In this document: piece after piece, positions 53,808 through 64,000 of the stretch
How positions within the stretch are numbered: the stretch's first letter is position 1
Layout of the letters: each line of letters begins with the position of its first letter
From: Macrobrachium rosenbergii
Taxonomy: Eukaryota; Arthropoda; Malacostraca; Decapoda; Palaemonidae
Length of the DNA stretch: 64,000 nucleotides
Assembly (NCBI RefSeq): GCF_040412425.1
Contig: NC_089749.1
Span: 31,978,313 to 32,042,312 of the forward strand
Reading direction: 5' to 3'
Translations under genes and position numbers: made by a program
Notes under the pieces: model-generated
Seen by the model: only the letters and a program-made list of their open reading frames with translations
The model's database searches: none
What the model was told of the DNA's origin: nothing

Positions 53808-56010
53808 TTAAGTCTCTTTTGGGCGTGTCAAAGACTGTGTCAACAGGTCCTGAGTTGACTTTTTTTGTAGGTCAGTCACTATCTCCTTTATGGTAGACTG
53901 GGGAAACTGATACAGCTGATCTAATGGAGAATAAAGTAAGGCCTTCTTCTGTATAGAAGTCCCTCCCTTAGTGATAAAGGAACACCACAATTCCCTCTTC
54001 TTAAGCATTCCTAAGGAGAAAAGGACCGCAAGTTCCAAGGAGCCATCTCTTATGGCTTTATCTGTGCACAACAGTACGCCAAGCAAGTCCACAGAAAAGT
54101 CAGCTGCCAAATCATTATAGCCCTTGATCTTCCTATTGAGAGTCCTGACTGACCAATCGAGGAAACTATAAAAACTTCAGGCACTCTGAAGATACTCTTC
54201 ACCAGATGATCTAACTCTGAGGGAGCGAACATTACTTGAGCTGAGGAGAAGGCAGAACGGCAGGCTGAGTCAATCAGACCCAAGAAGTCACCCTGGGATG
54301 AGGCAGCACCTCTCAAGGATAGAGCTTCTCCTGTTGCATAAGACAGAAATCTCCTGGCTGTCAATCTCGACGGCAGAAAGGCAAAAGCGGACTTATCTTG
54401 CTCACTTTTAACTGACAGCCAATATTCCACTTCCTTAACCGCTTTCCTCAAAGAGGAAGAAAGGACAATCTTGGGAAGGTGAACGCTGGCATCCACTTGG
54501 TTCCTCATAAGGAAAGTAGAGGTGCGCGAAACTGGTGCAAGTTGGCTGAAAGTGAGAAAGAAACGTCGCTAGGAAGTATCTCAACAGAGATGCATAAGCT
54601 GACGGAGCTGGTTCTTGCACTAATTGTTCCTCATCAGAAGAGACTGGTGACAAGGATAAGTCCTTAGTAGGTTTGGTCTCAGTTGGATAATATATCTTAG
54701 TTTAACCAGACCACTGAGCCGATTAACAGCTCTCCTAGGGCTGGCCCAAAGGATTAGATTTACTTTTACGTGGCTAAGAACCAATTGGTTACCTAACAAC
54801 GGGACCTACAGCTTATTGTGGAATCCGAACCACATTGGAGCGAGAAATGAATTTCTATCACCAGAAACAAATTCCTCTTGTTCTTCGCTGGCCGGTCGGA
54901 GATTCGAACTCGCGACCAACAGAGTGGTAGCTGAGAACGGAACCCGCTCACCCAGCGAGGAACGGTCTCAGTTGGAGCATTATGAAGCAAACCCAGAATG
55001 GAGAATGTCCACCAAATGCTGCTTGATGGGCGCCAACAACAGATCTTCCAATAAAAGTGCAGGAGAACTATAAGGTTGCAAATAAGGTAGTCCAGTGCTT
55101 GAAAGTTGGCCCCTAACTCTTGGCAACTGGCACCTGGCATGTGGAAGCTGGCAGTGGGCGCTTGGGAGCTAGTGCCGGGTGCTCAGAGACTGGGACTGGT
55201 GTTTGTCACTTGGGAGAGTACACTGGGCGCTCTTGTGGGCGCCTAGATGAACACGAAGAGCGTTTCTTGACTAAGGGGCAGTCTGGATAAGAGTGCTCAG
55301 ATGAAAGGTATTCTGGGCTGTGCCAAACACTGCATGATGGTTGAGGATTGAGAGGAGGATCTCTAACATGTTTAAACAGAATTGGTGGTCAAACTGTCCT
55401 TACGTCTCTTCAGGGGATGGGACTCACCAGGGAACTGTCAATGACGCCTCTTGTTGGGACTGGACATCTCAGTCCGAAGACAACTGATGAACACTGACAG
55501 AGACATCTTTACATTGGCTGTCTGCTGATACCTGTGAGTGTGCAACAAGTTCGACTGAGAGAGAGACTGCCTGTGGGCAAACCCCACCAACCTCCTTTGG
55601 ACCTACAGTATGTCTTCTACCAGGTTCGGGGGAGTGTGACAGGGACCTTTGCCTGGGAGAGTTGGCGGGACAGACAGCCACCTCCTCCACTGGTACAACA
55701 CTGTTCACTTTGTCCATAAGGACTTAGGGATGTCCCTAATTCAGCCACTGTATTGACCACTCAAGACTGACCATGGGATCGCGGTCAGAAGCATGGGAGC
55801 TAGGCGCGGGAGTGGATGGAACAATATTAGGGGAACTGAAGATGGGGGACAAGGCAAGAGCAGGGGAAGAAGGAACAGCACGCTCATCTAATACACCAGA
55901 TTTAGGAGTGGGTTCTAAACTACAAGCCCTAATTTCGGCTCTAGAGGCTGCCTTCCTTTTCTTATCTCTATCTAGTTTTTCTAAGTGAGATTTCAATAAC
56001 TTCCACTGCC
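53808..56010 (-). pseudogene. DIRS-3 gag-like region, broken by a SINE
   Basis: 54050-54508 reads MRNQVDASVHLPKIVLSSSL, EYWLSVKSEQDKSAFAFLPS, RLTARRFLSYATGEALSLRG, APSELDHLVKSIFRVPEVF. 53808-54110 continues DLLGVLLCTDKAIRDGSLEL, LKKRELWCSFITKGGT. Further upstream (55736-56010) an N-terminal CEECKDWDERQWKLLKSHLE with basic residues suggests a zinc-binding start. The SINE at 54688-54963 separates the two parts. Confidence 0.72.
54688..54963 (-). mobile_element. tRNA-derived SINE (family S1), copy 2, with 13-bp target duplication
   Basis: GGTCTCAGTTGGA occurs immediately on both sides (54675-54687 and 54964-54976). The minus strand begins GTTCCTCGCTGGGTGAGCGG (A box) and has GCGAGTTCGAATCTCC (B box). 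The body (TGTAGGTCCCGTTGTTAGG, CCAATTGGTTCTTAGCCACG) and the end ...CTGGTTAAACTAAGATATA match copy 1 at 48151-48420. Confidence 0.93.
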
Positions 56011-56040
56011 TTTCGTCCCAATCTTTACACTCCTCACATG

Positions 56041-57231
<1,191 letters not shown>

Positions 57232-57560
57232 TGATTAGCAAGAATTCGCTAGCAAATTGCCTCCCCCCCCCTCCTTTGTTGTTGTTGGTTGTTCTGTCGT
57301 GTTTCATTTACTGCCAGCCGGCCGATCGATAGACCATCTGTCTATCGACTTAAAAACAGGGGTTTAAAAGATTAAAGGCGCTCCCATTTTTGATAAAGAT
57401 CTTTCCTTCGAGGCAAAAGTAATCTGGCTTGGGCGTTTCTCCTACAGGCCAAAACCTCCCCTGCGGGCAGCAGGTGCAATGAGTCAAAGCATCTGTGTTG
57501 GGCGCACCCCCCCTGCCCCAAAGGAGGGGATAAAAGCAAAAGCCCACGAGGTCTCTCACA
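57232..57560 (+). promoter_or_regulatory. 5' LTR start, U3 with TATA-like box
   Basis: The U3 begins TGATTAGCAAG and contains CGATCGATAGACCATCTG and GATAAAAG at 57530-57537 (TATA-like), preceded by a C-rich stretch. Transcription would start roughly 25-30 bases downstream (inferred). The R/U5 boundary and primer-binding site were not identified. Confidence 0.6.
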
Positions 57561-59330
57561 CACGGGCTGGAAGATATGGAGTGAACTTGTGAAGACGTCC
57601 CCAACACCTGGCCCCATCGATGCCCTTGCATCCTAACCACGTGGCCCTTTCAAAGTATACTTTTCCTCGTGCCCTTCGACCGTATTCCTCGAGCCCACAC
57701 GCCATTGCTTGGAGTTTCGAGGAGTCCCCATCGCCTTGCCCCTTTACGGAAGCCCTTGCATCTCACCACGTGGAAGAAACTCGTCCTCGAAATCGCAAGT
57801 CATCCACGGACCGCTTTCACGCGCCCTCGGAAAATCTGCTAAGGTAAAGTGCCCTGGAAGAGCCCCATTTCAGTCACGCTTTTGTCTCGTAATATTTTCT
57901 TAAAGAGAAAGCCAGAAATCTCCCTTGTCTAATGTCCGTGCGCCTCTTGCATCGGCAGTATTAATTCTTTATTACTCCTTTGGCACCCTCAGTGCAGCTT
58001 CAATTCATTATTCTTTTGTCTATTTTCATTACTGGCGTATAATGTGCATATCTCTCATTTCAGAGGGATCCTATTTCGTGGAAGCTTCTCGGATCGTGTC
58101 TGGAATCCCCAGTTTCATTCAATCCCGTAGGAATCTCCTTCAGGATAGTAATCTACTTGAGTTCCTCTTTCCCGTACTGATATCATTTATGTAAATACAC
58201 TCCTTTAAATTGGCCCACGTGTTTTACGTAATATTTCCCTCAGTAACAAGAGCCCTAAGCTCATATGAAATTCTCCTTTGTTTTCCTCTTTTTACGTTTT
58301 CCCGTACCCACGAAGTCAGAATCACAAGGCTAAATTAACTTAAAGTGTTGCTACCTGTCTCACAGAGCATATTTCAAACTAAAACCACGGAAAAACGTAA
58401 AAATGGCGACCTGGCCATAGATCTCGTTTTGCAGTTGCAGTTCCCCTACCGTTGCTTTATTGCATTTGCAACTTGCCAGATCAGCTATTAGCAAAGCTAA
58501 GCTGGGTACGAGACAATTACAGAACCTTATGTGTAAAACCAGCACACAGATCCAGAAAATTCCACGTAAGTAATGTGTTAATCTTAGCAAAACCTTTTAC
58601 AATCGTGACTGTTCTAGGAATTAGAAATAGGGACGCATGTATTCACTGAGAGAAAAGAACCGCCGTATTAGGTTCGTTAATGCATGCCTTTCAGGATAGG
58701 TAGTTAGGAAATAACCAGTGCTAACCATCCTTGCTTCGAGGAATAGTCTTGAAATTCCTCTGTGTTAAAATCTTTGCCATATCTTTTGCTTCGAGGAATA
58801 GTGCGAAATTCCTCTGTGTTAAAATCCTTGCCATATTCTTGCTTGAGGAATAGTGCGAAAGAAATTCCTCTGTGATAAATTTTACTTAGCATTTGAATTA
58901 GCGAACTGTTATTTAGGCGCGAATAAATTCCCACGTGGGACACGACGAAGTCAGCTTGCATTGCTGAAATTCTCTCAGTGTAGTTAGAATTCGAGTTAGG
59001 TGCTAGGAAAGCGAAATTTAAACTCCGCTTATAGGGAAAATTACTAGGCCGTTGTACTGTTATCCTCTCAGACGACTGGGAAATTCCCTGGAATCCCAGA
59101 CGGTATATAAATATCTGGGTTCATTCACCCAGAATCTAAAAATACCTCCGGTGTTGGCCAAACGACCTTCACCGCCCCCCCCCCGCCAGTGCCCGCGTGT
59201 GTAGCATTTTTTTTTTTTTTTCCCCATTCATTTCCCAGCATACATTTTTCTTTGGGTTTCCCGTTAGTAATTTCTAAGTCCTAAAGGGACGAATCGTAAT
59301 TCAAGTCCTAAGTGACTCCTAAAATTCTAC
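57561..59330 (+). other. LTR element: rest of 5' LTR and leader
   Basis: No coding frames of note. A ~60-bp segment with TTGCTT(C)GAGGAATAGT and AAATTCCTCTGTGTTAAAAT recurs three times at about 58730-58880. The LTR must end somewhere here, but without the full 3' LTR I cannot place it. Confidence 0.5.
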
Positions 59331-59334
59331 GTCA

Positions 59335-59835
59335 GACGTGGCAAGAATTCCTCCAAATTCCACAAATTCCAAGTCCTCACGCGTGACTCCTAAAATTCTC
59401 GTCGCACGTGGCGAGAATTTCTCCAAATTCCAGTCCTCAGAGACTCCTAAAATTCTACGTCGACGTGTGAGAATTTCTCCAAATTCCAGTCCTTAGAGAC
59501 TCCTAAAATTCTACGTCGCACGTGGCGAGAATTTCTCCCAATTCCAGTCCTCAGAGACTCCTAAAATTCTACGTCGCACGTGGCGAGAATTTCTCCAAAT
59601 TCCAGTCCTCAGAGACTCATACAAAAATTCTACGTCGTATGTGGCGAGAATTTCTCCAAATTCCAGTCCTCAGAGACTCCTAAAATTCTCGTAAATGCAC
59701 GTGGCGAGAATTTCTCCAAATTCCAGTCCTTAGAGACTCCTAAAATTCTACGTCGCACGTGGCGAGAATTTCTCCAAATTCCAGTCCTCAGAGACTCATA
59801 CAAAAATTTCGTCTCACGTGGCGAGAATTTCTCAT
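59335..59835 (+). repeat. ~58-bp tandem repeats in the LTR-element leader
   Basis: The unit AGTCCTCAGAGACTCCTAAA ATTCTACGTCGCACGTGGCG AGAATTTCTCCAAATTCC is repeated about eight to nine times with small indels (for example ACTCATACAAAAATT variants). Each carries a CACGTG core and the TCTACGTCG motif. Confidence 0.95.
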
Positions 59836-60216
59836 TCCTGCGTGGAACCCAAAATTAAGTCCTTTTGAGACATTATATAGTGTAGTTCACACATCTAAGC
59901 CCTTAAGGGACTGATCAGTCTAGTTCGTTAGAACAACTCCTTAACTTCACGCTACAGCCGGCCAAGTCCGAGCGTGACAAAATCCAACTACGTCTTCCGA
60001 GACACATATTAGAATTCATTCGCCAAGAACAACCACGTCTTTCCAAGACACATCCAATTTTAACAAAAAGTCTCCTCAGACTTACTAATCAACTGTCTTA
60101 TTCGGACAGATCCATTCTCCTGCAGTCTGAACAATTGAGTGTTTCAGATTCCTGCAATTGAGTCTTTTCAGACAACCTGAGTCTTCTCAGACATATCATA
60201 TACCCATTATTTCAAG

Positions 60217-61300
60217 ATGGCTAATACCAGAGCCCAACAAAACGAGGATTTCAAATTCTACATGTCCGCTGGGAAGGACATGGGACTATCGGGGCAAGAT
60301 CTGAGAGCATGGGTTCAAGAGCGAGTGGACGATGCCAAGGCTGAGAGAGCAAGAGAACGTGAGGAAAGAGAGAGAGACAGAATTGCCCAAGAGCAGGAGA
60401 GAGAGAGAGAACGCGCCCACGAGCTCCAGATGCTAGAACGACAGCCCGCCACCCCCCCGCCCCCTGCCGCGGGGATGAGTGCCCTCAGCCAAGCTCACTC
60501 GTTCATGCCAAAATGGACCGAGTCCGAACCCGAAGTATGGCTTGAAAGGGCCGAACGAGTCCTGGAGTGCTGCGATCTCTCCCCGCGGAACTCCCTTGTT
60601 CTCACTAAATTCCTGGGCGGAAAGGCCCTCGTTGCCTACCACGCCCTTCCCGCGAGACGATCGGGAAACTGGGAAGCCGTCACGCCAAGCGAGTTCTGGC
60701 GACGAGATTACCCCGAGCGGTGGAGGAGACGTTGAGAGAGCAGCCCAGAGAAGCAGGCCAGACTTGGTCCGATTGGGCGTACCATTCGGAGCGGGCGTTG
60801 ACAAAATGGCTCGATTCGAAGGCGCCACTAACACCGCCGAGGTACTCGAGCGGTTTAAGTCGAGCATTTCCTGCGCCACGCCCCTCCTGCCCTCGCCACT
60901 CATATAGTGGAAAAAGCCCCAGCAACACTCACCGAGTGTTGCGAATAGCAGATATGTGGGAAACTCACCACCCTCAAGAAGGATCCATGGGGCGGAAAAT
61001 AAATCCCCGTCCCTCCTCGGAGGTTCAAATTCCCACAAAAATGGGAACTGGGCAAGCCCCTAACTTGCCATTATTGCAAGAAAACGGGCATTCCTCCGAA
61101 CAGTGCGGAACAAGAAACCGCTCCTCTCTCTCCCGGAAAACCGACAAATAACTCGCCAGCTCCCTCCACAGGGGCAGCGCGGAAAGACTTTAGCCAGACC
61201 TTTTGCACGGCGTGCAAGGTCTATGGCCATTCTCCCGCATGGGCGAAATGCCCATGCAATAATAAATCAACTACTCCCACCGTCGCCTTGGCTGTCACAG
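60217..61300 (+). pseudogene. LTR-element gag (SCAN/capsid-like, zinc knuckles), frameshifted
   Basis: It starts MANTRAQQNEDFKFYMSAGK in good context (AAGATGGCT). A highly charged coiled-coil follows (RAREREERERDRIAQEQERE, residues ~48-75), then a capsid-like segment (MPKWTESEPEVWLERAERVL, LVLTKFLGGKALVAYHALP). A one-base shift near 60690 moves the frame to LPRAVEETLREQPREAGQTW. Later shifts connect VLERFKSSISC, EKAPATLTECC and IADMWETHHP. A first zinc knuckle (CHYCKKTG/GHSSEQC) is split by a one-base loss near 61085; a second, FCTACKVYGHSPAWAKCPC, is intact (61200-61255). The capsid segment and knuckles fit Ty3/Gypsy-type gag. Confidence 0.78.
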
Positions 61301-61374
61301 ATCCCCAGTCATTAGGCCCTCCCGCCGAAGGGCCCGTATCACGTGGCCCCTCCGCGAGGGTAGCGAGCCAGCGC

Positions 61375-61690
61375 GCCAGTCACTGCTTTCGAGGACTCGG
61401 GCGCGCCAAATCTCCCTCATCCGAAGGGACAGAGTTCCCTACGGAGCTATCATCAATAGACGAAAACTCGTCACGATCGAGGGAATAAATCAGTTTAAAA
61501 TGATACTCCCTACGGTCCAATTGAGAGTCACAAGACCTCACCAATCCAAAATTTGCACTCTTGCAGTAGCAAGCCATCTCCCCGGAGGCTATGCGTCATC
61601 CTGGGACAGGACTTTCAGTCCCCACCGAAATCACGACAATCTAGGGGTCCACATTCCCGAATCATTCCGCGGACGCGAGTAATCCTCCCC
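61375..61690 (+). pseudogene. LTR-element aspartic protease (retropepsin-like)
   Basis: AFEDSGA carries the D-S/T-G-A active site. Then, after a one-base shift, QISLIRRDRVPYGAIINRRK, LVTIEGINQFKM and LPTVQLRVTRPHQSK. In a further frame, VILGQDF matches the 'D.ILG.D(F/W)' strand of retroviral-type proteases. Frameshifts prevent a single product. Confidence 0.75.
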
Positions 61691-63777
61691 GCTTCTCCTC
61701 AGCCAAGACTGGCGCCCCTGGGTACCAGAAGGACGTGCAGTCCCCACCAGTGCCACCTGAGTACGATGTACAGTGCCCCCTCGATCGGTTCCCGATCCAC
61801 TTCAAGTGCCCGGCCCTGCCTCAGTGCCAGTGCCAGGGCCCCAATCAGATCTCCCTTCAGGAGATGCCAAATTCCTGCCGGTGCCACTTGCATGCCCCGA
61901 GCAGGGCCAAGCTTCGTCCGTCCTGACCGACGAGCCCAAGAAACCTCTGATAGCGCCTGACTCTGCCCCAGTGCCAGCGCCAGAGCGCCACGCCGATCTC
62001 CATTCGCGGGATCCAACTCAGGACCCCTCTCTTCCCCGGCCTGGCACCGCTACCAGCGTCGGTCAGAGAGACGGTTCCTCCCGACCACCGCGGAAGCTCA
62101 CCTGCAGGTGCGGCCTCGCAACCCGTGCCTGAGCTGGTCATCGATACCTGCGAGCCGCTCACGCCACCCCGACCGCCTCCTCTCTGCCTCAGTCCGTCGC
62201 CGACGCAATTGCAAGTCAGGATTCTGCCATATCTCACTTGGCGATGAACTACAAGAGCCGCGACGGATCATGGTAGAACCCGCACGGAACACTCCTGCGT
62301 CAGCTGTCGCATCAGCAGGCCCAGGTGGTACTCCGTGCCGCCCCTCCGATCGCGGGCCCTCCGCTTCCCCGGCCGAGGACGACTGTCCCATTAAGAAAGA
62401 CTCGAGGCGAAATTACCACGGGCGTGGGACATTCCAGGTAATTTACAAAGAGCTCTAGAGCTCCCATGGCACCTGTGCCGCCATTTCATTTTTCGAAGGT
62501 CTTGGCACCCCTAATCCAGAAGGGGATGTCAGGCCCTCCTCTATCTTCCTCCGTTCCTCAGGAACTTCTATCTCTTATCACCGTCTATTAATCTTCCCTT
62601 AAATTATCACCACAAGAGGCAATTAAATACGGGATACCATTCCCCACACAATGTATAAATCATTAAGAATAACAGAGTGAGAAGTGGCACGCCCTTGCGC
62701 CCATACCTTGGCACCGGCGTGCGTGTCAGCCCCCCTCCTGAAGGAGTCGCGCCCTTGGTGCACTTTCCTCGCCCTGGGACTGAAGTGATAGTCCAGGCTG
62801 TAATTTATAGGCGTAGGACGATAAATTCCCGCCTAACACAATAAAACCCTCACTCTTTTTTCCCTTAGCTCTTCTGCCAATATCATTTACTTTCTTTTAG
62901 TCATTTAGTTATCTTTATTTTAATGAATCGCGAGTCATAAACTCTTGCCCTTGTGATTTAAATGCCCCTTTCGTAAGCTCTGAGGGACGTGTCCCGCCGT
63001 TCATATGCGGTCAAGTTTTCATTCGTAACGTCTTGGTAATTATCCTTTTGTTATTATTATCCCTTTTCCCCCTTCCATTCCTTCCAAGATCTCTGTTTGT
63101 CCTACCCCACATCTTTTGTCTGCTCGCCCCGTCATAACATTGAGTAGGCAGTGGGGCGATAAAATTAGCGTAGTTTAAGGTTAGCGAATTAAAACCTCGC
63201 GAATACTCTCGCCCGCATACGGCTGTCAAAATCCGTGTGGGGCCGGCTAAGCAAAGTACGTTAAAACGAAGATATATTATCAATGCGAATATGTATAGCC
63301 ATTACAGTATCGCGTAAAAGGGGATGTCATTTACAAAAGTAAACGCTGTTTTTCATTTACACAGCCTCTTCAAGGCAGATTGTACTAACCGCATGCATTT
63401 TATCTAAAATTAAGTAACCGTGTATTTTAATTCTTGAACAATAACCTTTCTTTTCATTTGTTGGCCATAGCCTCATATACGTGGTCCTATAATCTTAATT
63501 AATTCACAATTGTTCGAGTCACATTATAAAGTTACCAGTGGGTAACCAAATCTAAAGTAATTATTCTTTTGCAAGTGTTTAAATCACTTTGCGTTCTGTT
63601 AACGAAAATTGTCCCAATGTGTTATTAAAAGTAACGTCACAGCTTCATAAAACCCTTAGGAGTAAAGTTCATTGCAAGGCAGAATGTAGAGTAACGTAAA
63701 GCATTTGCCGCTCATTTTGAATATCGATGTACACACCCGAAGGAGGTATGTACATCATCTTGTATGGGGAGGTTTTA
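61691..63777 (+). other. LTR element: Pro-rich and 3' region without polymerase
   Basis: 61700-62460 is proline- and serine-rich in all frames, with no reverse transcriptase, RNase H or integrase motifs (no YxDD, no HHCC). 62460-63777 is non-coding. Just before the 3' LTR lies a hairpin (GATGTACACAC...GTATGTACATC, 63725-63755) and a purine-rich GGGGAGG (63765-63771), which may be the polypurine tract. Confidence 0.6.
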
Positions 63778-64000
63778 TGATTAGCAAGAATTCGCTAGCA
63801 AATTGCCTCCCTTCCCCCCCCTTTGTTGTTGTTGGTTGTTCTGTCGTGTTTCATTTACTGCCAGCCGGCCGATCGATAGACCATCTGTCTATCGACTTAA
63901 AAACAGGGTTTAAAAGATTAAAGGCGCTCCCATTTTTGATAAAGATCTTTCCTTCGAGGCAAAAGTAATCTGGCTTAGGCGTTTCTCCTACAGGCCAAAA
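63778..64000 (+). repeat. 3' LTR start (truncated by window end)
   Basis: It is nearly identical to 57232-57452. Only the first 223 bp are inside the window. Confidence 0.93.

Larger units (their letters stand above)
49828..56040 (-). mobile_element. DIRS-type retrotransposon (DIRS-3), decayed and 5'-truncated
   Basis: The left terminal repeat (49828-50020: CTTATATACTTACCAAGTAA..., AGCAGCTTAAATTTTAAAAATCG...) and internal complementary region (50062-50161) resemble those of DIRS-2. The minus-strand coding order is gag-RT/RH-YR. No partner of the left terminal repeat is visible at 55-57 kb, so the 5' end is lost near 56040. A SINE interrupts the gag region at 54688-54963. Confidence 0.83.
57232..64000 (+). 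mobile_element. LTR retrotransposon (Ty3/Gypsy-like by gag), extends past window
   Basis: The sequence TGATTAGCAAGAATTCGCTAGC... recurs in direct orientation at 57232 and 63778. It is nearly identical over the 223 bp available (a C-tract change, one G indel, one G/A). Between them lie a TATA-like box, a tandem-repeat leader, gag with zinc knuckles and a DSGA protease, but no RT, RNase H or integrase. The 3' LTR runs off the window, so the LTR length and the 3' flank are unknown. Confidence 0.85.

Noticed and set aside
60433..61038. 201-codon minus-strand open frame opposite gag of the LTR element
   Set aside because: Antisense to the gag coding sequence and GC-rich. The gag motifs are on the plus strand.

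Overview
The window is nuclear DNA from an arthropod, most likely a decapod crustacean. I infer this from the many long (GA)n/(CT)n, (TA)n and (AAT)n microsatellites, three DIRS-type tyrosine-recombinase retrotransposons (a group known to be common in Decapoda), tRNA-derived SINEs, Tigger/pogo-like and mariner-like transposons, a Penelope-like element and an LTR retrotransposon, all packed into AT-rich introns. The sequence does not fix the species. Nothing here looks bacterial or organellar.

The only host gene I can support lies on the minus strand. Two exons, 27779-27665 and 2088-1860, have clean splice sites and matching phase. Joined, they encode the RING-H2 finger and the start of the Deltex C-terminal domain of a Deltex-family E3 ubiquitin ligase. 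The intron between them is 25.6 kb. Earlier exons would lie beyond 27.8 kb and probably beyond the window; the rest of the Deltex C-terminal domain would lie left of base 1. Almost everything else in the window is therefore intronic repeat.

Layout: 1-1.9 kb, unassigned intron; 1.86-2.09 kb, deltex exon; 2.9-3.45 kb, piggyBac transposase relic; 3.75-5.13 kb, decayed mariner-like element with TIRs and TA duplication; 6.04-8.23 kb, a TTAA-flanked piggyBac-like non-autonomous element filled by a ~380-bp satellite; 9.6-10.3 kb, partial Tigger-like repeat; 11.07-13.17 kb, Tigger-like element whose transposase lost its catalytic core; 14.0-15.24 kb, jockey/CR1-like LINE fragment with an (AAT)n tail; 15.24-25.26 kb, a structurally complete DIRS element (gag, RT/RNase H, tyrosine recombinase, inverted terminal repeats, internal complementary region) with a 1.58-kb Tigger-like element inside its left terminal repeat; 25.4-26.9 kb, another Tigger-like element; 27.67-27.78 kb, deltex exon; 28.6-34.9 kb, a second, decayed DIRS; 36.0-37.5 kb, a head-to-head palindrome of Penelope-like GIY-YIG segments; 37.6-39.4 kb, Tigger relic; 41.8-42.4 kb, (TA)n tracts around a small inverted repeat; 42.45-43.25 kb, SINE plus Tigger N-terminus; 43.3-47.0 kb, a four-layer nest of Tigger-like elements; 47.2-47.6 kb, a foldback element; 47.9-48.95 kb, dispersed repeat with a nested SINE, then a MITE; 49.8-56.0 kb, a third DIRS, truncated and carrying a SINE with a 13-bp duplication; 57.2 kb to the end, an LTR retrotransposon with nearly identical LTR starts, a frameshifted gag-protease and no visible polymerase.

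Several nested insertions can be checked against uninterrupted paralogous copies within this same window, so the relative order of many events can be read directly. I saw no undescribed multi-gene system. The most unusual objects are the satellite-carrying piggyBac-like element, the spliced-gag DIRS copy, the Penelope palindrome and the LTR element with a 58-bp tandem-repeat leader.
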